This document shows positions 53,986 through 61,757 of a stretch of DNA of 64,000 nucleotides, piece after piece (position 1 is the first letter of the stretch; the number at the start of each line of letters is the position of its first letter). The notes beneath the pieces were generated by a model, which ran no database searches, was not told where the DNA came from, and saw nothing but the letters and a program-made list of their open reading frames with translations. A program made the translations under genes and the position numbers. This stretch comes from Bradyrhizobium barranii subsp. apii (GTDB lineage Bacteria > Pseudomonadota > Alphaproteobacteria > Rhizobiales > Xanthobacteraceae). The stretch lies in assembly GCF_011516635.5 (NCBI RefSeq), contig NZ_CP096255.1, positions 5,764,501-5,828,500 on the forward strand, read 5' to 3'.

Positions 53986-55044
53986 ATGGCGTTGATGCGT
54001 CGGCAGTCCCTGGTCAAATTCGATGCGCCCTTGTGCGAGACCATCGTCGACACGCCGAAGCCGCAGGGCGCCGAGGTGCTGGTGCGCATCGAGCGCTGCG
54101 GCCTCTGCCATTCCGACCTGCACATCCAGGACGGTTATGCCGATCTCGGCGGCGGCAAGAAGCTCGACACCACGCGCGGCATGACGCTGCCGTTCACGCT
54201 CGGCCACGAGATCGCGGGCGTGGTCGACGAAGTCGGCTCGGACGTGCCGGCGAACCTTGTCGGAGCCAAGAAGGCGGTGTTCCCGTGGATCGGCTGCGGC
54301 CAGTGCCGCGACTGCGCCAATGGCGACGAAAACCTTTGCGCGAAACAGCGCTTCCTCGGCGTCTCCATCGACGGCGGCTTCGCCACCCACGTGCTGGTGC
54401 CCGACGCGAAGTACCTGCTCGACTACGATCCCCTGCCCGTCAACCAGGCCGCGACCCTGATGTGCTCCGGCGTGACCGCCTACGGCGCGCTCAAGCGCCT
54501 GGTCGACCGCCCGCGCCAGCGCAATCTGCTGCTGATCGGTCTCGGTGGCGTCGGCATGATGGGCCTGTCGTTCGCGCAGGCGATGTTCAAGCAGCCGATC
54601 ACGGTGGCCGATCTCTCGCCGGCCGCACGCGAGACCGCGCTGAAGAACGGCGCAGCCGTCGCCTACGATCCGTCCGAGCCCGACGTGATCAAGCGCATCC
54701 TGAAGGAAACCGAGGGCGGCTTCGACGAGGTGGTCGATTTTGCTGGCAATGAGAAGTCGATGGCCTTTGCCGTGGCGGTCGCCGCGCGCGGCGGCAAGGT
54801 CGTCGTCTCCGGCCTGATGGGCGGCCAGTTCACCCTGCCGATGGTACAATGGGTCTACAAGCGCCTGACCGTCGAGGGCTTCATGGTCGGCACGCTCACC
54901 GAAGCCCAGGAGCTGATGGCGCTCGCCCGCGCCGGCAAGATCAAGCCGACGCCGATGCGCGAGGAGCCGATGGGCGACGTCCAGAAATGGATCGACGAAT
55001 TGCGCGCCGGCAAGGTCGTCGGCCGCATCGTGCTGAAGAACTGA
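53986..55044 (+). CDS. Zinc-dependent alcohol dehydrogenase
   Basis: The 352-residue MDR enzyme has the catalytic zinc ligands in ERCGLCHSDLHIQDG and GHEIAG, and the structural zinc cluster GCGQCRDCANGDENLC. The NAD-binding motif GLGGVGMMGLSFAQ begins about residue 185. GGAGGAAGGAAT before ATG 53986 is a very strong ribosome site. It follows rsmA after 22 bp and could be read through from the lpt operon. The substrate alcohol is unknown. Confidence 0.9.
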   Translation: MALMRRQSLVKFDAPLCETIVDTPKPQGAEVLVRIERCGLCHSDLHIQDGYADLGGGKKLDTTRGMTLPFTLGHEIAGVVDEVGSDVPANLVGAKKAVFPWIGCGQCRDCANGDENLCAKQRFLGVSIDGGFATHVLVPDAKYLLDYDPLPVNQAATLMCSGVTAYGALKRLVDRPRQRNLLLIGLGGVGMMGLSFAQAMFKQPITVADLSPAARETALKNGAAVAYDPSEPDVIKRILKETEGGFDEVVDFAGNEKSMAFAVAVAARGGKVVVSGLMGGQFTLPMVQWVYKRLTVEGFMVGTLTEAQELMALARAGKIKPTPMREEPMGDVQKWIDELRAGKVVGRIVLKN

Positions 55045-55212
55045 CGCGCAGGAAAATCCAGGCAGGCTTAGCGGCGAGATGAGATCTCGCCGCCGCGTTT
55101 TCCTCCGCCGAATTAACCCGGAATTGACGCAAGCCCCGGTTCCAAATAGGGGAACCGGCACGTCGCGAACTAAAGTCCTCGCCAGCATCCTCTTTGGAAT
55201 TCTGGTGAGGCC

Positions 55213-55374
55213 ATACAGACCATCCGCCGCTTCCTGGCCGATGAAACCGGCGCCACTGCGATCGAGTACGGCCTGATCGCAGCCGGCATCGCGCTCGCGA
55301 TCATCGCCGTGGTCAACAATCTCGGCTCGTCGTTGAAGTTGAAGTTCGGCTCGATCAGCACCTCGCTGAAGTAG
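55213..55374 (+). CDS. Flp-type pilin, no standard start codon (ATA in its place)
   Basis: The frame reads (I)QTIRRFLADETGATAIEYG, then LIAAGIALAIIAVVNNLGSS and LKLKFGSISTSLK, a classic type IVb Flp/Fap pilin: short basic leader, the G/A-x4-EYG processing region and one hydrophobic helix. Family members normally begin about here with M-x-(T/S)-I-x-R-F. In this frame there is no ATG, GTG or TTG between the stop TAA near 55170 and the pilin text; ATA lies at the expected place (55213), after TGGTGAGGCC. Either ATA is used poorly or the start was lost. Confidence 0.6.
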   Translation: MQTIRRFLADETGATAIEYGLIAAGIALAIIAVVNNLGSSLKLKFGSISTSLK

Positions 55375-55413
55375 CGAGAATCCAGCCCGCGCGCTGAAGG
55401 CACGTCGCCGCGC

Positions 55414-55438
55414 GGAACGGCTGCGGCCACACCGCGTT
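55414..55438 (+). promoter_or_regulatory. EcfG-type (general stress) promoter
   Basis: GGAAC (55414-55418), 16 bp, CGTT (55435-55438): the alphaproteobacterial EcfG consensus. The start ATG of the 78-residue protein is 8 nt further. Confidence 0.5.
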
Positions 55439-55446
55439 GGCAGCGC

Positions 55447-55683
55447 ATGTCCATTCGTTGCACCGTCGAAAGCGCATTCTTCATCGCCTGGAGCTTCCTG
55501 GAGCAGAGCGGCGAGCTCGGACCTCCGGACGAGACCGCGAACACCATTCTGGATGCCATCGAAGCGCAGCTCAGGACCGGTGAGCGCCGGCAGTTGATGC
55601 TCGCCAACAAGGCGATCGGCGCCTACCGCAAGCAGGTGGCCCAAAGCCGCCTCCTGGCCGAACGCCAGATCCGTCTCGGATAA
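55447..55683 (+). CDS. Hypothetical protein (78 aa) behind an EcfG-like promoter
   Basis: The protein is helical: RCTVESAFFIAWSFLEQSGE ... NTILDAIEAQLRTGERRQLM ... VAQSRLLAERQIRLG. No family is recognised. ATG 55447 is only 8 nt downstream of the -10 part of an EcfG-like promoter, so the mRNA might be leaderless. Codon use fits the genome. Confidence 0.6.
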   Translation: MSIRCTVESAFFIAWSFLEQSGELGPPDETANTILDAIEAQLRTGERRQLMLANKAIGAYRKQVAQSRLLAERQIRLG

Positions 55684-55729
55684 GAGCCCGCGGCGCCCCA
55701 CAAGCGCTGGCTCATTTGGAAATTCCGTA

Positions 55730-55855
55730 GTTCTCCGGATGAGAACAAAGTTCGCAGCGTGTCCTGCGGGCAACGCCGGACGGCGCGACGCCTCGCTGCT
55801 GCGAACTTTTCGGTTTCCCGCAAACACTTGTGTTCACTTTGGAACTGTCGGTTCC
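55730..55855. repeat. Nested inverted repeats upstream of the Crp/Fnr-type gene
   Basis: Four pairs lie in 126 bp: GTTCTC-N5-GAGAAC (55730-55746), AAAGTTCGCAGC (55747-55758) with its complement GCTGCGAACTTT (55798-55809), AACAC-TT-GTGTT (55823-55834) and GGAAC-TGTCG-GTTCC (55841-55855). The second pair is followed by TTTTCGG. Confidence 0.7.
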
Positions 55856-55925
55856 TGCGCGGAAACGTAGGGTTTTTCCCAGAGACGCCGATTCCCGGCC
55901 AACGAAGAGCCCAGAGACAAGAAGA

Positions 55926-56636
55926 GTGACCGGCCGGCCCAGGAACGATCTGCTGCGAAGGCTCAGCGCCCAGGATTTCGAGCTGCTCGCGCCGCACCTG
56001 CAATCGGTCGAGGTCGCCGCGAACCACGTTCTGCATCACGCCGGCGACGGCATCTCCGTGGTCCACTTCCCCTGCGGCCCTGCGTTCGTGTCGTTCGCGG
56101 TGCCGGTTGAGGATGACCGCGAGGTCGAAAGTCTCCTGGTGGGCCGCGAGGGCGGGGTCGGTCTTTCCGCAGGCCGCAGCCCGTCCCCGGCCTTTTCCCG
56201 CGTCGTCGTGAAGGTCGGCGGCACGCTGGTCCGCCTGCCGCTGCGCGCGCTCGAGCAGGCGCAGCAGCGATCGCCCAGCATGCATGAGATCTTTTCGCGC
56301 TACGCAGCCTGCCAGTTCGCACAGCTGCTCCAGACAGCGGCCTGCAACGCGGCGCATTCGATCGAACAACGCGCGGCGAAATGGATCATCGCGGCCCGAG
56401 AGCATATCGGCAGCGACGAAATCCGCCTCACCCATGAGCAGCTCGCCGGCATGCTCGGCGTCTCCCGCAGCTATGCCAGCCGCGTCATCCAGACGTTCAA
56501 GGCCAGGCGCATCCTCGCGACCCGCCGCGGCGCCATCCTGATCCTCGATGCGCCGGCGCTCGAGACAAGCGCCTGCACCTGCAACGGTGCGGTGAAGAAG
56601 CACTTTCGCGAAGTGCTGGGACGCGCGGCGGGCTAG
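55926..56636 (+). CDS. Crp/Fnr-family transcriptional regulator
   Basis: The 236-residue protein has an N-terminal cyclic-nucleotide-binding-like beta-roll (LLRRLSAQDFELLAPHLQSV) without a cysteine cluster for an FeS centre, a dimer helix and a Crp-type HTH (LTHEQLAGMLGVSRSYASRVIQ). It is one of the many Crp/Fnr-like regulators without a known ligand. The start is GTG 55926 (GAAGA upstream), uncertain. Nested inverted repeats upstream may be its own targets. Confidence 0.85.
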   Translation: MTGRPRNDLLRRLSAQDFELLAPHLQSVEVAANHVLHHAGDGISVVHFPCGPAFVSFAVPVEDDREVESLLVGREGGVGLSAGRSPSPAFSRVVVKVGGTLVRLPLRALEQAQQRSPSMHEIFSRYAACQFAQLLQTAACNAAHSIEQRAAKWIIAAREHIGSDEIRLTHEQLAGMLGVSRSYASRVIQTFKARRILATRRGAILILDAPALETSACTCNGAVKKHFREVLGRAAG

Positions 56637-56652
56637 AACGATCCGCGCAGCC

Positions 56653-56677
56653 GGAACATATTCGCGTGGCCTGCATT
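56653..56677 (+). promoter_or_regulatory. EcfG-like promoter (one mismatch)
   Basis: GGAAC (56653-56657), 16 bp, CATT (56674-56677), one base off CGTT. The DUF6894-type ATG is 8 nt further. Confidence 0.35.
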
Positions 56678-56684
56678 GCCCGAC

Positions 56685-56900
56685 ATGGCGCGGTACTTCT
56701 TTCATTTCGAGGGCCAGCAACCTCACACCGACACGACCGGTGAAACGCTCCTCGACGACGATGCCGCCTGGCGCGAAGCCGTCCGCCTCTCCCGCGACGT
56801 CGAGCATGCGCTGCGCCCCGGCGACAGCTGGACGCTCAGCGTGTTTGACGGAAGCGAGCCTGTCTTCGTGCTTGCAATGGTGACACGGCGGTTTCGCTGA
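56685..56900 (+). CDS. DUF6894-like small protein
   Basis: The 71-residue protein begins MARYFFHFEGQQPHTDTTGE, the start typical of a small-protein family abundant in Bradyrhizobium (DUF6894: M-x-RYFFH ... D-x-x-G), and goes on with DDDAAWREAVRLSRDVEHAL. Function unknown. ATG 56685 is used; TTG 56676 is possible. It lies after the Crp/Fnr gene with an EcfG-like promoter just before it. Confidence 0.75.
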   Translation: MARYFFHFEGQQPHTDTTGETLLDDDAAWREAVRLSRDVEHALRPGDSWTLSVFDGSEPVFVLAMVTRRFR

Positions 56901-56946
56901 CGGCCCTTGCCGTCGCCTCCGCACCGATCACATCAGACCACCAGTT

Positions 56947-56972
56947 GGAACGCCGCGAATGTCCCGTGCGTT
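56947..56972 (+). promoter_or_regulatory. EcfG-type (general stress) promoter
   Basis: GGAAC (56947-56951), 17 bp, CGTT (56969-56972), an exact match to the EcfG consensus. The start at 57007 is 35 nt downstream, a normal leader length. Confidence 0.65.
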
Positions 56973-57006
56973 GGCACCTCGTGAGGCAACGACGGAGTCA
57001 AAGCCC

Positions 57007-57198
57007 ATGACGAAGCCGCTGACGAAAACGGTCAAGCCTGTTCCCGCGGAGAACCAGAGCCACAAGGGTCCCGGCAGCGCGCCGTCAATTCCGCTCGACA
57101 CCACCAAGGGCCATCGCGACGACGAGAAGCAGAACATTCGCGAACAGGCCGAGCACGGCAACATCACCCAGAACACCACGAACAGGCGCATGGGCTAA
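57007..57198 (+). CDS. Small hydrophilic protein, probably stress-induced
   Basis: The 63-residue protein is charged and disordered-looking (KTVKPVPAENQSHKGPGSA, RDDEKQNIREQAEHGNITQN), with no cysteines and no hydrophobic core. This resembles small hydrophilic stress proteins, but no family is recognised. ATG 57007 is chosen because GGAG lies 9 nt before it and because an upstream ATG at 56959 falls inside the EcfG promoter. Confidence 0.65.
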   Translation: MTKPLTKTVKPVPAENQSHKGPGSAPSIPLDTTKGHRDDEKQNIREQAEHGNITQNTTNRRMG

Positions 57199-57232
57199 AA
57201 GACCAGGGGGATCGAAGAGAGGAGACACGAAC

Positions 57233-57409
57233 TTGGTCGATCTCGGCAAATGGTACGATCCGATATCCGAGCGCTGGATCGCACCACGTGAATCACGACT
57301 GGAGGAAAAGTCCTCTCATGCAAGCGAGAACCACGTCCTTGAGCTGCAGCGGACCATCGAAGTTCAGCGCATCTGGCGCGCACTTGTCGATTGCTGCGCC
57401 CGCGACTGA
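57233..57409 (+). CDS. Small hypothetical protein (58 aa, TTG start)
   Basis: The frame reads (M)VDLGKWYDPISERWIAPRES ... HVLELQRTIEVQRIWRALVD and ends CCARD. It has an amphipathic helix at the C-terminus. AGAGGAG lies about 10 nt before TTG 57233. It starts 34 bp after the preceding small gene and probably shares its EcfG-driven transcript. No family is recognised. Confidence 0.55.
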   Translation: MVDLGKWYDPISERWIAPRESRLEEKSSHASENHVLELQRTIEVQRIWRALVDCCARD

Positions 57410-57510
57410 TGCTCTTGCGTGCACGCCGCGGCGGAGTAACCGCCGCCGGCCGCGCCGTTGTATCCCCGCATGAACGATCCCGCATCACCCGCAGGGCCGT
57501 CGCAACCGCG

Positions 57511-57690
57511 ATGCGCTATCTGTCGACCATCGTCGGCTGCGCCTGCCTGCTGCTGGCCGCGATCTGCATCGCCATCGCCTGTCAGGTCTTCATCTAGACC
57601 GGCGTGTTCGCGCAGTCCTACGCGATGGTGGGGCTGATCGGCACTGCGCTGGGGTGTCTAGCGCTGACGCTGGCGCGGGTCTGGAAGTAA
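57511..57690 (+). pseudogene. Two-TM small membrane protein interrupted by an in-frame amber codon
   Basis: From ATG 57511 the frame encodes MRYLSTIVGCACLLLAAICI..., one TM helix, then TAG at 57595-57597. In the same frame it continues TGVFAQSYAMVGLIGTALGC... to LARVWK and TAA at 57690, a second TM helix with a basic end. The layout is that of a 59-residue two-helix membrane protein with one nonsense change. A frame upstream to 57408 exists but looks non-coding. Alternatively the 28-residue piece is the product. Confidence 0.55.
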
Positions 57691-57710
57691 ACACCGATCC
57701 ATCCCTCATC

Positions 57711-57764
57711 ATTCCGGCGTGCGTGGCCCGGGGTGGATGCCCGGGACAAGCCCGGGCATGACGG
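57711..57764. repeat. Intergenic palindromic repeat
   Basis: A perfect pair ATGCCCGGG-ACAAG-CCCGGGCAT (57737-57759) within ATTCCGG ... CATGACGGCC. Such elements recur in Bradyrhizobium genomes and may act as terminators. Confidence 0.7.
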
Positions 57765-57879
57765 CCTGTAACGCTCCCATGCGATTGCCCTGCACAGAAT
57801 GTCGCACCGCTTTTCGCCGGGGCGCCGGGCTGGTAGATTGGCGTCATTGCCTTGAAGAATTTTCGCTTTGGGGGTTTTC

Positions 57880-59225
57880 ATGCGCGCGAGGATTTTCAAT
57901 CGCGTCGTGGGGCTGGCGACGCTGGCCGCAGCCCTGCTTATCGCCGGGGCGGCGCCGGCCTCGGCCGAGAAGCGCATTGCGCTGGTAGTCGGCAACTCCG
58001 CCTACAAGAACATCACGCCGCTCGACAACCCGTCCAAGGACGCGAGCCTGATGGCGGAGACGCTTGCCGCGCTCGGCTTCACACTGGTCGGCGGGCGCGC
58101 CCAGCTCGATCTCGACAAGGGCGCGATGGACATCGCGGTGCAGAGCTTTGGCCGGCAGGTCCAGGGCGCCGACGTCGCGCTGTTCTATTATGCCGGTCAC
58201 GGCGTGCAGGTCGCCGGCTCCAACTATCTCGTGCCTGTCGGCGCCAATCCGACGCGCGAGGCCGATGTCGATTTCCAGATGACCGACGTCAACCTCGTGC
58301 TGCGGCAGATGCAGGGATCGGGTACGCGCCTCAACCTCGTGATCCTCGACGCCTGCCGCAACAACCCGTTTGGCTCGCGCGGCCTGCGATCCTCCGACGG
58401 CGGCCTTGCGCAGATGCGCGCGCCGGAGGGCACGCTGATCTCCTACGCGACGCAGCCCGGCAACGTCGCGCAGGACGGCAGCGACGGCCACAGCCCCTAC
58501 ACCAAGGCGCTGGCGGCAACGGTCCGGACCGCGGGCCTCGACGTGTTCCAGACCTTCAACCAGGTCGGCCTCGCCGTGAAGCGCGCCACATCAGGCGCGC
58601 AGCAGCCCTGGGTGTCGTCCTCGCCGATCGACGGCACCTTCTATTCGTGCCGCCGACGCAAAGCCCGCCGCCGCAGGTCGCCGCGATGCAGCCCGATCCG
58701 CTGCCGGCGGATCGGCTGCGCGCCGATCCCGATCGCGTGCCGCAGCGCGATGCCGCGCTGCTGAGCGAATTGAGCGAGCGGCTCTACGAGCTCAATTTCG
58801 ATCCTGACACGCCCGATGGACTGACCCGTGCGATCACCAAGCTCCAGCAGCGGATCTCGATGGCGCCGACGGGCGAGGCAACCGAAGGCCTGCTGCTGCG
58901 GATGCGCAAGATGGAGGATCTGAAGCCGTGGGGCTCGATCGTGTACGGTCCCGACAGCAGCAAATGGGGCATATCGTGGAACCACGCCTCGCGGCGCGCG
59001 GCGGTGGCGGATGCGCGCGGCAATTGCGCCGGCGCCCAATGTCCGATCGAGCTCTCCTTCTACGGCAACCGCTGCGGCGCGTTCGCGATATCAGACAAAT
59101 CCTGGTCGCTGGTCCAGCGCGACAGCATCCAGCACGCCAGGGATGCCGCGCTTGACGAATGCGGCAAGGCTGGCAAAGCTTGCCGCATTATCGGATCCGT
59201 CTGCGCCGACGGCTCCGGCCGCTGA
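57880..59225 (+). pseudogene. Caspase-like (C14) secreted protein, frameshifted
   Basis: The protein has a signal peptide (VVGLATLAAALLIAGAAPASA), then a caspase p20-like fold with active-site His in FYYAGHGVQ (H107) and Cys in LDACRNNPF (C159). At SSPIDGTFY (about 58645) the frame shifts: a T is missing in TTCTATTCGTG compared with the reading TTC TAT TTC GTG. The second frame then gives VPPTQSPPPQVA ..., a linker, and a DUF4189-like C-terminal domain (GAQCPIELSFYGNRCGAFA). Restored length is about 448 residues. As read, the product loses the C-terminal domain but keeps the protease-like part. ATG 57880 is chosen; TTG 57868 also exists. Confidence 0.8.
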
Positions 59226-59253
59226 TACCTTTTTCATTTCGGATTGTTTCCTC

Positions 59254-59766
59254 ATGCCCAATGCCGTCGTCCGTACGATCGCCCTTGCGTCCCTCCTCAA
59301 CCTCGCCCTCGCCTCGTCGTCCGCCTTCGCGCAGTCCGGCAGCGCCGGCGGCTCCATCGGCAACGACGAAAAGTCGCTGTCCGGCTCGCGCCAGGATACT
59401 TCTTCAGGCCGCTCGGCCGAACCGGCCGCGCCCTCACGCCGGAGCAAGCCGGCGACCGAGGAACGCTCGTCGCCTCGGCGAAGCGGAGGTGGCGGTGGAG
59501 GTGGCGGCGGTGGTTTCGACGGTGCCTGGGCGGTCGTCAGCGTTGGTTGCGGCGGCAGCACGAGCGGCGCTGTCGTCGTGAGCTCGGGCAAGATCATCGG
59601 CGAAGGCGTTCGCGGAACCGTCAGCACGGGCGGCTCGGTCAGCACGTTCGGCCAGGGCCAAGGCGTGACCTTTACCAGCACGGGCCGGCTCTCGGGCCGC
59701 AGTGGTTCCGGAACGTGGCGCCGCTCCGACGGCTGCGGCGGAACCTGGAGTTCGGCGAAGCAATAG
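59254..59766 (+). CDS. Secreted Gly/Ser-rich hypothetical protein
   Basis: The 170-residue protein has a signal peptide (TIALASLLNLALASSSAFA), a Ser-rich low-complexity part with a run of ten glycines, then a compact domain of beta strands (DGAWAVVSVGCGG ... RSDGCGGTWSSAKQ) with two Cys pairs. The last segment recalls short lipocalin- or avidin-like barrels, but no family is recognised. It follows the caspase-like gene after 28 bp and may be co-transcribed. Confidence 0.65.
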   Translation: MPNAVVRTIALASLLNLALASSSAFAQSGSAGGSIGNDEKSLSGSRQDTSSGRSAEPAAPSRRSKPATEERSSPRRSGGGGGGGGGGFDGAWAVVSVGCGGSTSGAVVVSSGKIIGEGVRGTVSTGGSVSTFGQGQGVTFTSTGRLSGRSGSGTWRRSDGCGGTWSSAKQ

Positions 59767-59917
59767 CCCTCGAAAACGCCTGAATTCGCGGCGGAACGAA
59801 CACCGCGCAGGCCCGATTCAAGCCACATCCTCTCCGGATTTGCGGCTCATTGCCACCCAAGTCTTTGATGACAAAGGGAAGGTAAAGAGTTGCGTTATGC
59901 GTAATCGGGAGACCAGG

Positions 59918-61162
59918 ATGGGCAACCGCACCGCGAAGTTCATATCTGCGCTTGTCGGCAGCATCATCGCCGGCGCACCACTGGCCGCCGTGTCGCAGAA
60001 TGCGCCGGAGGCAACGAGCTCGGCAAATGCCGCCAGCGACTGCCTCGCCTCGCCAAAGGGCGTCGCGCCGCAGGGGCAGCATTGGTACTATCGCCTGGAG
60101 CGCGGGAGCAAGCGGCAATGCTGGTATCTGCGCGCCGAAGGCAGCAAGGACAGCGCCAAGGCCGTGCAGACCGCGCAGGCTGCGCCCGATGCACCGACGG
60201 CAGATTCAGCAGCGCCGCAGCAGCACCCGGTGCAGGACGCACGCGCCGAATATCTGACGCCGCAGGGCAATACCGCGCCGACGACGCCGAATGCGCCCGC
60301 ACCAGCGAAACCGGCGCCGATGCAACAAGCTGCCACTCCCTCCGCCGACAGCAACGCGCAACAGCCCCCGGTCGCCACGCGCTGGCCCGATGCCTCCGCC
60401 GCGGCTCCGTCGCCCGCACCGCAGGCTGCGCCCGCTCCTGTCGCCTCGCCCGCACCGCCGAGCGTGAAGCCGTCAAAATCCCCTGCCCCGGTCGCGCTTG
60501 CCGCAGCAGATGCCACCACCGATAAAGCGACCGGCTCGCTCCAGACGCTGCTGCTCGTGATCGGTGGCGCGCTGGCGCTCGCCGGCCTCCTCGCCAGCAT
60601 CATCTATCGCTTCGCAGGCGGACGACGCGTCCGCGTCCAGGATCGTCGCGTCAATTGGGACAATCGGGAGCCGCACGACGACGGTCGCGCGCCCTGGCTC
60701 GAGGCGATGCCGACTGCCGCGCCGCGTGCGCAGCAGCCGCGCCCGGTGGATTTCGATGCCGCCCGTCCCCAGGCGGCCGCGCGTCCCCAAGCTGCCCAGC
60801 GCGAAGCCACCCAGCGCGAAGCCGCGCAGCTCGAGGCGATCGATCACGCGATCGATGCCGTCGATCAGCGCGCGCCCCAAGCCAGCAACGAGGTCGCGGA
60901 GCTCGACGAGGCCAACATGTTCAACGGAGAGTTCGAGATCGAGGCATCCGCCCCCCGGCTCGCGGCCAACGACATCAATGACAAGGGGTCGGCCGATCGC
61001 GATGACGATGTGCAGATCGAGGATGCCGTCGACGTCGACGTGATCACGGCGATGCTGGAACGGCTGGCGCAGGAAGGACCGCGCCTCGCGAAGCCTAACC
61101 TTGAAGCTGGCCTTGCAAACCTCGTACGAAACCAACGAGGCCAGTCCGCCGCTCGCGCTTGA
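59918..61162 (+). CDS. Single-pass membrane protein with Pro/Ala-rich periplasmic part
   Basis: The 414-residue protein has a signal-like N-terminus (FISALVGSIIAGAPLAAVS), a short domain with three aromatic/Cys positions (CLASPKGVAPQGQHWYYRLE ... QCWYLRAEG), a Pro/Ala linker, a TM helix (LLLVIGGALALAGLLASIIY, about 210-230) and a charged cytoplasmic tail. ATG 59918 is used (GGGAG upstream). Its last 68 nt overlap gmk on the other strand. Function unknown. Confidence 0.7.
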   Translation: MGNRTAKFISALVGSIIAGAPLAAVSQNAPEATSSANAASDCLASPKGVAPQGQHWYYRLERGSKRQCWYLRAEGSKDSAKAVQTAQAAPDAPTADSAAPQQHPVQDARAEYLTPQGNTAPTTPNAPAPAKPAPMQQAATPSADSNAQQPPVATRWPDASAAAPSPAPQAAPAPVASPAPPSVKPSKSPAPVALAAADATTDKATGSLQTLLLVIGGALALAGLLASIIYRFAGGRRVRVQDRRVNWDNREPHDDGRAPWLEAMPTAAPRAQQPRPVDFDAARPQAAARPQAAQREATQREAAQLEAIDHAIDAVDQRAPQASNEVAELDEANMFNGEFEIEASAPRLAANDINDKGSADRDDDVQIEDAVDVDVITAMLERLAQEGPRLAKPNLEAGLANLVRNQRGQSAARA

Positions 61163-61754
61163 GGCGCTCGGCCTTCAGGATCGACTGCACTTCGGCAAAC
61201 GCCTCGTCGACCGCGTGGTTGATGACGATGTAGTCGTACTCGGCCCAGTGGCTCATCTCGTGGCTGGCGCGGCTCATGCGCTTGCGGATCACCTCGTCGG
61301 AATCCTGCGCGCGCGAATGCAGCCGCTTCTCGAGATCGGCGGCCGAGGGCGGTAAAATGAACACGCTCACGACGTCCGCGCGCGCCTTCTCGCGAAGCTG
61401 CTGCGTGCCCTGCCAGTCGATGTCGAACAGCACATCCTGCCCGGCCGACAGCGCCGCCTCGACCGGCGCACGCGGCGTGCCGTAGCTGTTGTCGAACACC
61501 GTCGCCCATTCCAGCAGCTCGTCGCCCTTCACCATCGCGTCGAACCTGGCCTTGTCGACGAACAGATAGTCGCGGCCGTCGACCTCGCCGGGCCGCATCG
61601 CCCGCGTGGTCGCGGAGACTGACATGCGAAGGCCGGGCATCCGCTCGATCAGCAGACGCGACAGCGTCGTCTTGCCCGCGCCTGACGGCGAGGACAGCAC
61701 GAACATCAAACCACGCCGCTCGACACCGTCAGTTCCGTGACCGCCCGTCGTCAT
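61095..61754 (-). CDS. gmk: Guanylate kinase
   Basis: The 219-residue enzyme phosphorylates GMP. It has the P-loop SSPSGAGKTTLSRLL, the GMP-binding RPGEVDGRDYLFVD and DIDWQGTQQL motifs. It follows yicC after 3 bp in the same operon, a usual pairing. The 3' end overlaps the convergent membrane-protein gene by 68 nt. Confidence 0.95.
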   Translation of the reverse strand: MTTGGHGTDGVERRGLMFVLSSPSGAGKTTLSRLLIERMPGLRMSVSATTRAMRPGEVDGRDYLFVDKARFDAMVKGDELLEWATVFDNSYGTPRAPVEAALSAGQDVLFDIDWQGTQQLREKARADVVSVFILPPSAADLEKRLHSRAQDSDEVIRKRMSRASHEMSHWAEYDYIVINHAVDEAFAEVQSILKAERLKRERRTGLVGFVRGLQGQLQG

Positions 61755-61757
61755 CGA

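Noticed and set aside
53704..55827. A 707-residue open frame opposite rsmA and the alcohol dehydrogenase
   Set aside because: Shadow of genes with strong ribosome sites and intact active-site motifs.
57410..57597. 62-residue protein starting at 57412
   Set aside because: The first ~33 residues are Arg-rich and look non-coding; the hydrophobic part from ATG 57511 is the real segment.
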